A stretch of DNA of 53,563 nt, taken from contig JAIORP010000015.1 in NCBI GenBank assembly GCA_021108075.1, positions 1-53,563 of the forward strand. The letters are read 5' to 3'. Under the pieces are notes generated by a model. It was given only the letters and a program-made list of their open reading frames with translations. It made no database searches and had not been told where the DNA came from. Origin of the DNA: Candidatus Omnitrophota bacterium. Its GTDB lineage: Bacteria; Omnitrophota; Gorgyraeia; Zapsychrales; Zapsychraceae. The first letter of the stretch is position 1. The number at the start of each line of letters is the position of its first letter. Shown piece after piece: positions 1 through 8,973 of this stretch. A program made the translations under genes and the position numbers.

Positions 1-83
1 GATATGCCGCCATCGGCACGTGCGGGGCGAACCAATGCTTCCAGGGAACATGCGGGGTAGACTTCTGTCAACAGTATCCATAA
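1..83 (+). CDS. C-terminal end of a small Cys-rich secreted protein (partial)
   Basis: An open frame enters from the left edge (codons begin at base 3) and ends at TAA 81-83. The 26 visible residues contain four Cys in the pattern CGANQC and CGVDFC and end in QQYP. The other two frames look less protein-like. The segment AAIGTCGANQ resembles AAMGDHGGNW near the C-terminus of the next gene (226-534), so the two are probably tandem paralogues of a small exported Cys-rich family. The function is not recognised. Only the tail is visible, so frame choice rests on the Cys pattern and this short similarity. Confidence 0.45.
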   Translation, partial: YAAIGTCGANQCFQGTCGVDFCQQYP

Positions 84-171
84 AATATTGAATGAAATAT
101 AGGACAAGGATAGATCAAATCCTTTTACTTATTTTACCATATTGATACTCTAGTGATTCCCCTAACTCTTA

Positions 172-180
172 TGATATAAT
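172..180 (+). promoter_or_regulatory. Candidate extended -10 promoter for the 226-534 gene
   Basis: TGATATAAT is a perfect extended -10 element (TG-n-TATAAT) lying 45 bases upstream of the start codon. No good -35 lies at 16-18 bases; a TTGATA at 142-147 is 27 bases away, which is too far. Extended -10 promoters can work without a -35. Confidence 0.45.
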
Positions 181-225
181 TTGGACAGCAATGTTATTCA
201 TTCCTAAAAAGGAGGTATACGTTAA

Positions 226-534
226 ATGCTAAACAAAATAAAAATGTTTTTCACATCTAGACTAAACATCAGGATGATAGGACTAGTGAGCTTTTTTCTG
301 TTACTTGGTCTCTTTTTGGGACAATTTATGAGCCCAAAAACAACAGAGTCGCAATGTGTCAGGGTTGCAGCGGCCGGTTCTTGGTGCGGATTACGGATGA
401 CTATGCACGGTGGCCCTGTTCGAACCTGTGATGGGCATGATCCGATCTCCAGTTGCCCGGCAGGGTATAGCAGCGCCATGTTTGCTGCGATGGGCGATCA
501 CGGCGGCAATTGGTATACGTGTTTTAAGAATTAA
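226..534 (+). CDS. Small exported Cys-rich protein, unknown function
   Basis: This encodes 102 residues. The start is well supported: GGAGGT (211-216) lies 9 bases before ATG 226. Residues 1-16 are basic, followed by one hydrophobic segment (about 17-35, GLVSFFLLLGLFLGQFM), which is a signal peptide or an N-terminal anchor. The remaining roughly 65 residues are rich in Gly and Cys (Cys in QCVRV, SWCGL, RTCDG, SSCPAG and YTCFK), suggesting disulfides outside the cytoplasm. The C-terminal part shares a short pattern with the partial upstream gene, so a tandem pair of paralogues is likely. I do not recognise the family. A prepilin-like or phage-tail-like role is conceivable but unsupported. Confidence 0.75.
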   Translation: MLNKIKMFFTSRLNIRMIGLVSFFLLLGLFLGQFMSPKTTESQCVRVAAAGSWCGLRMTMHGGPVRTCDGHDPISSCPAGYSSAMFAAMGDHGGNWYTCFKN

Positions 535-549
535 ATTAGCTATAGATAA

Positions 550-582
550 CAACAAAAAAGTCGGGACGATTGTTGCTTTTTT
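550..582 (+). terminator. Weak candidate Rho-independent terminator
   Basis: CAACAA (550-555) can pair with TTGTTG (570-575), and a C and six T residues follow immediately (576-582). The stem is only 6 bp and A+T-rich with a 14-base loop, so the call is tentative. Its position, 16 bases after the stop codon at 534, is right. Confidence 0.3.
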
Positions 583-995
583 ATAAAAAATTAGCAACCG
601 TTCTGCCTTTCTTATCAATATCAACGACATTCATCAAATAACAATGATGCTTCATCCACGCTCATGTATCGACGTTAATCGATAAATCTCTTTTACCAAT
701 CTATTGATAACCCGGCATCGTGGCTTTAGCCAGTCAACACTCTCAATATATCCGTCCGTCCTTTAAGCAAAAATACCGTCGTTTTATCGTCTGCGGATAG
801 ACCTGTTTCTCAAACATTTGCACATCTTCTACAACGACCTCTTTCAAATGATGAATCTACTTCACACCCTGAACACCTCACCTTTTTGCTCTTATAAGCG
901 CGCAATCGTATATGGATTTCTTTCTCTGATAAAATCCCATTATACTGGTATATTCAATCAAAACCCGGGTAATTAGAAAATATCAAAAAAATGAA
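583..995. other. Intergenic stretch, nothing recognised
   Basis: About 410 bases with no convincing reading frame, RNA gene or repeat copy. The short open frames here lack a ribosome binding site and protein-like composition. Confidence 0.5.
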
Positions 996-1778
996 TCAGA
1001 CCGCAAACAGGACGTAACAGATGCTTAGCACCATAAGTCCATGCGCGTAAATAACATGTGTCCAGGCCAATTCAGACCGCAAGCCGTCCGCAGGACTCTG
1101 CACACAGTGCTGCAGCGCCTGTGAAAGAAGAATAGCAAAAAATGTGCTGACCACGCTGAAAAAGCAATACAGGCTGTAAAGGACCATCTTTTGCGGATGT
1201 TTAAAATAATTATAAACCATGACGGAAACCAAATAAGGCGCGACACCGCTAAACAGGACGAGGCATCGCTCCCCCAACGGTGTCCGGGCTGTTATGCCCA
1301 GCGCAGGCAATACCATCAGAAACAAACCCAAACAAATCAGTAATAAAATCAGGCCGAAAACAAACATCAGCACAGGCGAAATCCCCAGCGATAATAAACG
1401 GCCGATATCATTCGATTGGTTAATGGCCGTACCGATCACGAGCATCAGGCCGTTCAATCCAGAAGATAACACGCCAACAAGCAAAAAAGGCGCGGACCAA
1501 AGCGACCGGCCCAGCCCCCACGCCGCCAGGCCCAACACAATGCCAAACAAGGCCCCGAACAGGATTCCTCCTCCCGTGACCAGTCGCGCTTGTGCTTGTG
1601 TCATCGATTGGTTCGCGTAGGTTGTAACCGCCCCATGCAAAGGGTTAAACGTGACCGTCGCTGTTTGTCCTGTCGCTAGTTTCAATCCAAAAACATGCCC
1701 CATTTCGTGCAAATAAACAGACACCAAAACAGCCAACGTTAACGAGGCGAAAAAAAATAATATTTTCTTAATCAGCAT
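996..1778 (-). CDS. M50-like membrane metallopeptidase
   Basis: This 260-residue polytopic membrane protein has the zinc motif HEMGH at residues 24-28, inside or just after the first membrane segment, as in site-2-protease-type M50 peptidases. A second motif, NDIGR (123-127), lies in a later hydrophobic region and could supply the third (Asp) ligand, matching the D-G type motif of the family. About six further hydrophobic segments follow. The start codon at 1778 lies inside the end of the upstream gene (11-base overlap), so the two are translationally coupled. Family knowledge suggests intramembrane cleavage of a membrane substrate, but the substrate cannot be read from the sequence. A non-proteolytic M50-like fold is also possible. 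Confidence 0.7.
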   Translation of the reverse strand: MLIKKILFFFASLTLAVLVSVYLHEMGHVFGLKLATGQTATVTFNPLHGAVTTYANQSMTQAQARLVTGGGILFGALFGIVLGLAAWGLGRSLWSAPFLLVGVLSSGLNGLMLVIGTAINQSNDIGRLLSLGISPVLMFVFGLILLLICLGLFLMVLPALGITARTPLGERCLVLFSGVAPYLVSVMVYNYFKHPQKMVLYSLYCFFSVVSTFFAILLSQALQHCVQSPADGLRSELAWTHVIYAHGLMVLSICYVLFAV

Positions 1779-3183
1779 TTCGCGTGCCCTCTGCCCCTGC
1801 AGGGATCGTGACCGTAACCGGGCTTGACGATAAAGGGTCTGCGTTTCGCACTAAGACCCAGAAGACATAATCATGCTGGCCAGGGTGCGCAAGGAGAAAT
1901 TCTTGTTCACCTGCTTGAAATTCCCACTGAATTGTTACGCTCTGCCCCGGCGCAATGGTGTTCCTCGGAAAGCGACCTTTTATCATGATCAAATTATCCG
2001 ACACCGACCTTGACCGGCCCCGGCTGGCATAAACATGGTCCAGAAATGGAACATACTGTCCGGACTGATTATGGACTTCAAGTTCTCCGGAAAGATGCCA
2101 TTCTTCCCCGCGATCCACCGGCGTTAATGAGACATGCACAATCACTTGATCCTTCAGATAATAATGCCCGGGAGGTGGCTGCCCTTGGGTTGTAAGAACC
2201 GCCTTCTCTGTGCCAAGGACAGCGGTCAGCCTTTGGCAAAAAACCGGATCCTGTAATAAATGACAGCGCTTTTGATAACAATCAACCTTATCCTGATCAA
2301 TCGTTAGCAGTTCACATAAACCCGGATCATTCCTTAGAGAAGCGGCCATTGTCAAACATTCTTTGCGATCTCGAGAGGGTAAGGCCATACAATGCTTACG
2401 GTCTAACTTAATAAAAGCCAGGCATTTATTTTTGGCCGAACCTGGCAGCAACCGGCATTCCAGGCCATTCGCCCGTACCATGCGGCGGCAGCTTTCACCC
2501 TGAAGGGGTTCTTGCGGACAATATCTGATATTTCTCGTCGTGAAGGAATTGCACATCTGGCAAAAAATTTGGGCATCCTGATCTTGAAACTGACAGGATT
2601 GAACCAACGGCTTTTCTTGCAGCAAGAAGAACAGAGCAAATACAAATAAACTAACCAGGGCGCACACAACCGGTTTCACGGCAATTTTCATTTTGTTTTG
2701 TTTGTTACTCCTCAGGAACCTCGCGGTTTTCATCCCCCACTTGACAGCAAACATGATCAGCAAGGAAATAAAGATTACCGCTAGGATCTTCAACAGGAAC
2801 ACCAGTTGGGGCGGATAGAAGGCATTGGGCGACAGATAAAAGCCTTCAAAGGAATAAACACTGTCAAGAAAAAACAATAATCCGGAAAAATTAAAATCTA
2901 ATGCTGTTTGAGTGGAAAAAAAAGAGAGCGTCTTGATCAAAGCGACGATAAAGACAAACGTGCTAAAAATCATAACAGAAGGATGACAAGGCTTCACTTT
3001 TTTAATGGTTATGAATAGAAAAAAAACAAGCCCGCCCATCAGAAAACAAAAAACAGACGGCAATAAGACCCAGGGGAAAAACCAGGAATTTGCAGCAAAG
3101 GAAAAAGTGCCTTTGTACAAAGCCTTTGTCAAAAAAAACAATAACGCCAGGGCACATAAAATTTTCAAAAATTTACGTAGCAT
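1768..3183 (-). CDS. Membrane protein with Cys-rich domain and C-terminal beta-rich domain
   Basis: This encodes 471 residues. Residues 1-190 hold about five hydrophobic segments. Residues 205-315 form an extracytoplasmic Cys-rich region with about fifteen Cys in repeated spacings (for example CQFQDQDAQIFCQMC, ECRLLPGSAKNKC, RKHCMALPSRDRKEC), which look like short repeated units stabilised by disulfides. Residues 330-465 are beta-rich with a Ser/Pro/Val composition resembling an Ig-like or CARDB-like domain. The ORF starts at ATG 3183 and overlaps the downstream M50-like peptidase gene by 11 bases, so the peptidase may act on or with this protein. I do not recognise the family. Localisation (domain outside, N-terminal bundle in the membrane) is inferred from the Cys and hydrophobicity patterns. 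Confidence 0.7.
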   Translation of the reverse strand: MLRKFLKILCALALLFFLTKALYKGTFSFAANSWFFPWVLLPSVFCFLMGGLVFFLFITIKKVKPCHPSVMIFSTFVFIVALIKTLSFFSTQTALDFNFSGLLFFLDSVYSFEGFYLSPNAFYPPQLVFLLKILAVIFISLLIMFAVKWGMKTARFLRSNKQNKMKIAVKPVVCALVSLFVFALFFLLQEKPLVQSCQFQDQDAQIFCQMCNSFTTRNIRYCPQEPLQGESCRRMVRANGLECRLLPGSAKNKCLAFIKLDRKHCMALPSRDRKECLTMAASLRNDPGLCELLTIDQDKVDCYQKRCHLLQDPVFCQRLTAVLGTEKAVLTTQGQPPPGHYYLKDQVIVHVSLTPVDRGEEWHLSGELEVHNQSGQYVPFLDHVYASRGRSRSVSDNLIMIKGRFPRNTIAPGQSVTIQWEFQAGEQEFLLAHPGQHDYVFWVLVRNADPLSSSPVTVTIPAGAEGTRNAD

Positions 3184-3277
3184 GCTTAAACTCGCTGTGT
3201 CTTTACTGCTCTATTCGATTAACTAAAAAATATGATGTCGATAAAAAAGCATCGGGCGAAAAAACATCCGGACAATA

Positions 3278-3403
3278 ATACCAATTCCAGTGAATCTCCT
3301 CGCAGCAGAGCTACAAGGCATCTAAGAGGAACGCTGTATTTGAGAAACCAAAGGTTTCTCAGACTCTTCCTCAGATAGAACAATCCATTAATGGATCTGG
3401 TAT
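3278..3403. repeat. MITE-like element, copy A (126 bp)
   Basis: The left end reads ATACCAATTCCAGTGAATC. The right end, read inwards on the other strand, is ATACCAGATCCATTAATGG, so the ends are imperfect inverted repeats. The element contains the CTCCTCGCAGCAGAGC module and a perfect hairpin, GAGAAACC-AAA-GGTTTCTC (3342-3360). Copy D (13748-13975) shares almost the whole left 100 bases. It lies between the 471-residue membrane protein gene and the vWA gene; the rest of this 370-base gap (3184-3553) holds nothing else recognised. Confidence 0.7.
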
Positions 3404-3553
3404 AAACATTCCGGTCCAAGAACGTTTCCACCCTCAGTCCACATAAAAAATCTATAACCCAATGTCCTTTTTTGTTACAAGATATGCGGTCCAAAGATCC
3501 GGTCAACACAAAAGATGTCTCGAGCGCCATCAAAACCCGGGATAAAGGCAGGA

Positions 3554-5245
3554 TTACCGGAGGCTGCGGGAATAGGGTGTTTTTATCTTAAACTTCCGGC
3601 TCAAGGAATAGATCTGGTTGATCAATTCCGTGTTTTCCTGTCCATGCTTAAGTTGCCCGATCAAATGATAAATTTTATTGAAGGCCCAATTACGGGCGAT
3701 AGTGCTATCTCCTCGAGGAGCATCAAGCAATGACCCTTCAATCATCAGCTCATTGGTCTTATCTTCAAAATCACCAAGAAACTGCATCAAAAATTTATCT
3801 TCTTCATCATACTTTCCATAAAGGGTGAATTCGGTATTGCGGAAAAAATCCGGAAGCATGCGCGGAAACATTTCCGTATCGGTTAAGCCGCTCACGCGAT
3901 AACGGATGTTCAACAGCAAGGGATCACGAATTTTTGTGTACATATAGGCCAAATTCTTCGCGATTTGATGCGTCCGGTAGGAATATTCACTCCAGCCCCT
4001 GTTTTTATAAGAGATAAAATCTAAAAGATAACGATTGACCCCTACACCACCGCTGAAAGCAAAAATTGACATCTTACCTTTATTAAAGGAAGAAATTTCA
4101 TTGATCAACTGGCGCGGGTTGGTCACCCCTCTGGTCGGCCGTCCGTCGCTCAGCAACAGGATATACGTCGGGTGATGAAATTTGGCAACGCTGACCGTCT
4201 CATAAAGAGCCCGGTACGTATCTGTCGTCTCGCCGACCGTCAGGCTATCGACATATTGCAAAGCCAGACGAATATTATCCCGGTTGGGATGGACGGCTTT
4301 AGCTCTAAATTTGCTGATATCTTTCTTAAAAGAAAAAATATTAAATGTATCAAACCGGTTCAGATGCTTCAGACAATATGCGATGCCTTCCTTGAATTCT
4401 TCTAGGCGCTGTTTTTCCGTGCTGATCGAACAATCGACTAAAAATATAATTTCTTTGGGCACACTGTAAAGGGACAAACCGTCCGGCCCAATACGGATAA
4501 CAATTTTGTAATACTTCTGGCCATCACGGAGATCTTCGTACACAACGATCTCATGATCAAGGTGTTTCTTTAAATCTTTATGTTCAATCTTTCTTTGAAT
4601 GACGGGTTTAAACGGAGTGAGGCGCGTTGTTTGCTTGAGTGAATCCGGCCGATCGATCAAACCGGCCGTCTCGACGGGAGTGAACCCCGGCATTTTCTCA
4701 AGGAAATCAACAGGGATCGTGTCTTCGTCTTGCTGGTCTTCTGGAACCACGATAATATCCTGTTCCAGCAAATTGATCGTCTCAAGGATATTTTCCCTTG
4801 TCTCGCGGGCAACAGCATCACGGGGAAATGACGATTTCATCTGATGTTTCCAATAATCGTCTAATGGCTTATTCTGCTTGACCAATGAATCCTCTTTAAT
4901 GTAATTCAAGTCGACGTTGGCATCTTTCTTATCGATCTCAAGAATTTGATCCTCGATAAAAGAGACGAAAAAATCATCTTTAAGGGGGCTTTCAAATTTT
5001 AATGTTTCAGGATGAGAAAATTCTATTTCCGGGACTTCCCTGCGCGCAGGAACATCCGATTCGATCTTCTTCACATGAAACCGTCGTTCTGTTTTTATTT
5101 CGACGCTTGTTAAGGAAGCGGGCATCGTCAGATTATACGCAAACAAATAAAAAAAGAAATGCGTAATGATCGAAATAAAAACAGAATAGAATAAGATCGC
5201 CCTAGGGTGCAGAAAGGTATTTAATTTTTTCCTGGGTTTCTTCAT
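3554..5245 (-). CDS. Membrane-anchored vWA-domain protein of an ExbB/ExbD-linked operon
   Basis: This encodes 563 residues. Residues 1-16 are basic and residues 17-38 form a single membrane segment, the topology of a TonB-like or TolA-like protein with a periplasmic body. A charged linker (40-230) follows. From about 265 there is a von Willebrand factor A domain with the metal-binding MIDAS pattern: DCSIS at 271-275, a Thr in GETTDTYRAL and the Asp of LLSDGRP. The C-terminal roughly 130 residues resemble the region that follows vWA in inter-alpha-trypsin-inhibitor-like proteins. The start overlaps the upstream TPR gene by 44 bases; it is kept because it supplies the basic N-terminus before the membrane segment. 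It is the fourth gene after exbB, exbD and the TPR gene. I infer a protein that is energised by, or signals through, that motor. Confidence 0.75.
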   Translation of the reverse strand: MKKPRKKLNTFLHPRAILFYSVFISIITHFFFYLFAYNLTMPASLTSVEIKTERRFHVKKIESDVPARREVPEIEFSHPETLKFESPLKDDFFVSFIEDQILEIDKKDANVDLNYIKEDSLVKQNKPLDDYWKHQMKSSFPRDAVARETRENILETINLLEQDIIVVPEDQQDEDTIPVDFLEKMPGFTPVETAGLIDRPDSLKQTTRLTPFKPVIQRKIEHKDLKKHLDHEIVVYEDLRDGQKYYKIVIRIGPDGLSLYSVPKEIIFLVDCSISTEKQRLEEFKEGIAYCLKHLNRFDTFNIFSFKKDISKFRAKAVHPNRDNIRLALQYVDSLTVGETTDTYRALYETVSVAKFHHPTYILLLSDGRPTRGVTNPRQLINEISSFNKGKMSIFAFSGGVGVNRYLLDFISYKNRGWSEYSYRTHQIAKNLAYMYTKIRDPLLLNIRYRVSGLTDTEMFPRMLPDFFRNTEFTLYGKYDEEDKFLMQFLGDFEDKTNELMIEGSLLDAPRGDSTIARNWAFNKIYHLIGQLKHGQENTELINQIYSLSRKFKIKTPYSRSLR

Positions 5246-7592
5246 AATATTGGTTTGAAGGATATTTTTCCATCAACTCCTGGTATGTTTTCAATGCTTT
5301 TTGCCGCTGACCTTGCTTTTCAAAAATTTTCCCGGCTTTAAACAATGCCTGCTCGCAAAATTTCTCATCCTTATAAAGAACTGCGACCAGCATATATAAT
5401 TTCAAGGCTTCATCCAACTGGCCTTCCAATTCTTTGATACTGGCCAGTTCGAAACGAGCCTGAATCGTTGTCGTGTGATCCGCTGAACTCGATAAAATCG
5501 CTTGCTCCAAGGCGTACGCCGCCTGCGTATATTGCTTCTGCTGCTTGTAACTCAGCCCCTGTCCGATATAAGCCGCGCTTTGATAACGCTCATTCTCGAC
5601 CGCATCCAGGACGAGGCTGTAGCACTTAATCGCCTTGTTAAAGGATTTTGTTTGTCGGTACGATTCAGCCAAAAAATATTTTATTTTGAGAAAAATATCC
5701 GCGTTATCCTGGCGTTCGTCCGCTTTCTTAAGAATCCTTTGGGCGTTGATAAACTCTTGCTGGGACATATACTGCTCAGCGACCCATAAATACGTGTCAA
5801 GTTTGAGACCGTGATTTTCAAAGCCCATAACAATCTTATCAAATGTCCTGGCCGCCTGCCGGTCTACCCCTTGCGTGAGATAAATCGACGCGGTGTTCTT
5901 GAGCGAGGAAAGATAAACCCCATCAGCATCCTGCGATGGGGTTAATTGGCCGTAAAACACCAGGGACTGGTCATACTGCTGCATCGTCTGATAGTAATAC
6001 CCGATTAAAAAAATCGCCTCCTCCCGCTTGACACTCTGGGGGAAATGGGTTAAAAACAATTTCAAAACATCGATCGCCTTGACAAATTCATTTTTCTTAG
6101 GATACAAAGACCCAAGGATAAACAGGACATTTTCTTTATGGGACCCCCTGGGATAATCTTTGAGATACAATTCACAGCTCTCAACAGCGCCGACACCGAG
6201 GTCTGTTTTGAGATTGAGCAAGATATCATTGTAAAGCGCTTCTTCGCGTTTGACCTCATCTTTCCCCTTCTCATAATAAAGACGGAAACATTCTATGGCG
6301 GCGGGAATTTGAGCCAACGCTTTTTGTGAATATGCCGCGCTGTAAAGGGCATCATCGGCAAAGGAAGAATCCGGATATTGTTCAGCCAACTGTTTATACA
6401 GTTCAAAGGCCGCAGCAAAATCCCTCAATTGGTACAATGACTCCGCTTTAAGATACAGGATGTGGTCTTGATAAAGTTCACCGGTGGTCGACAACGACTC
6501 AAGTTGGGCAACCGCGCCTTCATAATCCTGACGGCGCATGAGGATCTGGGCTTTTTTACTCGCCGCTTTCTGTTCTTGCTCCTCTGTTATTTCTAAGGAC
6601 AGCAAGCGGTCGATAATGTTTAACGCGACATCATCCTGCCGCAGCTCGATATAGGCATTGGCAACGACAAAGTACAAATCAAAAGCGATGGGATTCAGCA
6701 GCAAGTCCTTTTCATGTTTCCGGTATGCCTTCACGACATCCTCGTACTGCGCGAGATTAAAATAGGCCAATAATATATTTGCGATGATGTCCTGATGCCG
6801 AACATTGTCCGAATGCTGCTTTAGCAATTTTTTAAAAACACCCAGACTCCCGGCATAATTTTCAGCAAGGAACTGCACCTCCCCCTGCTTAAACAAAGCG
6901 ATTGTTTTTAATTGGTCTGTCTCAGCCGCCTTGGCCGCCTGAGAAAACAATTCCAAGGATTTCTGATAACTTTTCTGGCTGGTTAGGATCACCCCCATCT
7001 CAAAAAAAGACTGCGCCGTAAACTCACCCTTTGTCGGCACACTGACCACCTGCTGAAAATACTGAAAGGCCTTCTTGTCGTCTTCCAGTGCCTGAAAAAT
7101 TTTACCCAAATAAAACAAATAGGTCGATTTGAAACTCTGCTCAACTTGTTCTTCCTTGATCGCGTGCAGACTGGATAAGGCCTGGCCAAATTGGTCAACG
7201 GCAAAGAACGATTGCCCCAAACGCAAATGCGCCATAACGATGCTTTTTTGGTCTTTCGTGACGGTTAAGAATTGACTATACCACTTGATCGCTTGAGCAA
7301 AATCTTCTTGAAAAAAATAACACTCCGCCAAACCAAAAAAAGCTTCATGAATATACGGGCTTTGCGGGTAACCTTGAATAACTTTTAGATATTCATCCGT
7401 CGCCATATCAAAAAAATCACGTTTAAAAAGACCGTTGGCGAAATCCAACAACTCTAAATCTTTTGTGAGTTGCCTGGGCATGACAACTTCCTTGACCACT
7501 TGAGCCTGCTGAGCCTGGCACCAAGGGGAGTAACCGCCAATGGTCATGGTCACCGATAAAAAGAAGACGATTTTTTGTCTCATGGGACTCAT
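5202..7592 (-). CDS. Periplasmic TPR-repeat protein of the exb operon
   Basis: This 796-residue protein has a signal peptide (about residues 1-27, ending near WCQAQQA) and then tetratricopeptide-like helical pairs to the end. Repeats such as SPYIHEAFFGLAECYFFQED and KAIKCYSLVLDA show the usual Gly/Ala/Tyr positions. ATG 7592 overlaps the exbD stop as ATGA, which supports this start over a second Met three codons in. Long TPR arrays next to TolQ/TolR-type genes are common (YbgF/CpoB-like), and this one is much longer than YbgF. The likely role is a periplasmic scaffold that binds partner proteins or cell-wall enzymes, alongside the vWA protein encoded next. Confidence 0.85.
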   Translation of the reverse strand: MSPMRQKIVFFLSVTMTIGGYSPWCQAQQAQVVKEVVMPRQLTKDLELLDFANGLFKRDFFDMATDEYLKVIQGYPQSPYIHEAFFGLAECYFFQEDFAQAIKWYSQFLTVTKDQKSIVMAHLRLGQSFFAVDQFGQALSSLHAIKEEQVEQSFKSTYLFYLGKIFQALEDDKKAFQYFQQVVSVPTKGEFTAQSFFEMGVILTSQKSYQKSLELFSQAAKAAETDQLKTIALFKQGEVQFLAENYAGSLGVFKKLLKQHSDNVRHQDIIANILLAYFNLAQYEDVVKAYRKHEKDLLLNPIAFDLYFVVANAYIELRQDDVALNIIDRLLSLEITEEQEQKAASKKAQILMRRQDYEGAVAQLESLSTTGELYQDHILYLKAESLYQLRDFAAAFELYKQLAEQYPDSSFADDALYSAAYSQKALAQIPAAIECFRLYYEKGKDEVKREEALYNDILLNLKTDLGVGAVESCELYLKDYPRGSHKENVLFILGSLYPKKNEFVKAIDVLKLFLTHFPQSVKREEAIFLIGYYYQTMQQYDQSLVFYGQLTPSQDADGVYLSSLKNTASIYLTQGVDRQAARTFDKIVMGFENHGLKLDTYLWVAEQYMSQQEFINAQRILKKADERQDNADIFLKIKYFLAESYRQTKSFNKAIKCYSLVLDAVENERYQSAAYIGQGLSYKQQKQYTQAAYALEQAILSSSADHTTTIQARFELASIKELEGQLDEALKLYMLVAVLYKDEKFCEQALFKAGKIFEKQGQRQKALKTYQELMEKYPSNQYYEETQEKIKYLSAP

Positions 7593-8008
7593 TCTTTTTT
7601 AAGAGTTGAAAATGAAATGTTCCAGATATCAGCAGACGCGCAGGCGTCCAACACCTTCACAATATATTTATGGTACGTTTCCTGGTCAGCCCGAATAATC
7701 ACCGGTTGGTCCGGGAACAACAACGCGATCTTCTTTAACATTTTTTGCAAATCCCCGGTCGAAAGCTCTTTTTGGTTAACGACAACCTTCCCGCTTTTAT
7801 TGACATTGATAATAATTTCTCCTGGACTCCTAATGGCTTCTTTCGACTCTTTGGCCTTTGGAACGCTGATGTTCAATTCAGACTCCAACTGGTTGAAGAT
7901 CGATAATGTCATAAAAAATACCAGCGTAAGAAAAATGATATCGACCAACGGGGCCATCTGAATGACGGGCCGTCGACTTTCAAAATCGGTTAAGACTAAT
8001 TTCGACAT
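7589..8008 (-). CDS. exbD: ExbD/TolR-type proton-channel stator subunit
   Basis: This 139-residue protein fits the ExbD/TolR family in length and layout. A short cytoplasmic N-terminus (SKLVLTDFESRRPVIQMAP) precedes one membrane segment, LVDIIFLTLVFFMTLSIFN (about 21-40), which carries the conserved Asp of the family (VDIIF). A periplasmic domain then ends in an ITIRAD-like strand (VIIRADQETYHKYIVKVLDA). It starts 20 bases after exbB and overlaps the TPR gene by four bases. With ExbB it would use the proton gradient to drive a periplasmic partner. The partner here is probably the TPR or vWA protein, since no tonB gene is visible. Confidence 0.9.
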   Translation of the reverse strand: MSKLVLTDFESRRPVIQMAPLVDIIFLTLVFFMTLSIFNQLESELNISVPKAKESKEAIRSPGEIIINVNKSGKVVVNQKELSTGDLQKMLKKIALLFPDQPVIIRADQETYHKYIVKVLDACASADIWNISFSTLKKE

Positions 8009-8028
8009 AATGCCTCTCCTTTATCGGT

Positions 8029-8793
8029 CTAAATATCTTCCGAAGATTCCACGATGATCTTGATGATATCTGAACTGTATTGTTCTACGATATTAGCAAT
8101 CTCGTTGACCCTTCCTCTAAAATAGGAATAAAAAAGCATAACAGGTATCGCGACCATGAGCCCCCCGGCCGTTGTGACCATCGCCTTCGAGACACCACCA
8201 GCCAGCAAAATCGGCTTAACAACGGCTGTTTGAAAGGCGATAACATTAAAGGCCTGAATCATACCTAAAACGGTCCCTAACAACCCGATCAATGGCGCGA
8301 CCGAAGCGATATCAGACAAATAACTGATTTGCTGCCATAAACTGCCAATTTCCCTGCGGGAACGGTTTTCAATGGCCTCACGCGCCAACACAGTTCCTTT
8401 ATGCTTTTTCTCTAAACCAGCCATGACAATATGTCCAATAATATTTGGTCGACGGCGGCACATGCTTTTTACCGAACGCTCTTGTCCCTCTTCTAATTTT
8501 TTAATGACCTTCTCGGCGTATTTAATCGGAGAAAGTGTCTTCGGACTCAACGTAATAAAATTATAAATGATCAGAGTCATGGCAACGATCGATAAAAAGC
8601 CCAGCACGACCATGATAAAGCCGCCGGCTTTAATCATCTGCCACAGTGTCAGCCCTTGCTGTGATTTTTCATATGAATCCACGTACAACTTCAGATCATT
8701 GTCAACAGTTTGAGCCAGAACACATTGTCCGAAGAACAAGACAACCCCCACAAGCAATAAAACGGTCACTAAACGTTTAAATGAAAAGGTCAT
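8029..8793 (-). CDS. exbB: ExbB/TolQ/MotA-family proton-channel protein with signal peptide
   Basis: ATG 8793 is chosen over an upstream start at 8940 because AAGGGGG precedes it by about 10 bases, and the longer frame would run into repeat copy B. The resulting 254 residues begin with a signal peptide (MTFSFKRLVTVLLLVGVVLF...VLAQ), then a short periplasmic segment and three membrane segments. The long cytoplasmic loop and the final pair (IASVAPLIGLLGTVLGMIQAF and a VTTAGGLMVAIPVMLFY segment) are typical of ExbB/TolQ. A signal peptide before the first membrane helix is common in the ExbB variants of PVC and related phyla. TATAAT at 8824-8829 is a possible -10 without a clear -35. It heads the exbB-exbD-TPR-vWA operon. 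Confidence 0.9.
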   Translation of the reverse strand: MTFSFKRLVTVLLLVGVVLFFGQCVLAQTVDNDLKLYVDSYEKSQQGLTLWQMIKAGGFIMVVLGFLSIVAMTLIIYNFITLSPKTLSPIKYAEKVIKKLEEGQERSVKSMCRRRPNIIGHIVMAGLEKKHKGTVLAREAIENRSRREIGSLWQQISYLSDIASVAPLIGLLGTVLGMIQAFNVIAFQTAVVKPILLAGGVSKAMVTTAGGLMVAIPVMLFYSYFRGRVNEIANIVEQYSSDIIKIIVESSEDI

Positions 8794-8870
8794 AATAAAT
8801 GTCCCCCTTTTTTTATAAGTATTATTATAAACAGTCCTTCCAATCATAAGCTTCCCGCAATGAGCATATA

Positions 8871-8973
8871 ATACCAAATCTATTAAATAATTACCAGAGT
8901 CATTACGATATTCTCGACGTCTAAACGAGAATATTAGCATTCAAATAGGACAATTATTTGATGGATTTGGTAT
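8871..8973. repeat. MITE-like element, copy B (103 bp)
   Basis: The ends are ATACCAAATCTATTAAATAATT and, inverted, ATACCAAATCCATCAAATAATT, close to perfect inverted repeats over 22 bases. The centre has a hairpin, ATATTCTCG...CGAGAATAT. This copy lacks the CTCCTCGCAGCAG module found in copies A and D. It sits just upstream of exbB. Confidence 0.75.

Noticed and set aside
3219..3533. Open frame of 104 codons on the minus strand
   Set aside because: It runs through repeat copy A, which occurs elsewhere as non-coding sequence, and the protein composition is unlikely.
8794..8940. N-terminal extension of ExbB up to 8940
   Set aside because: The extra 49 residues include sequence from repeat copy B and lie before an excellent ribosome site and a signal peptide that starts at ATG 8793.
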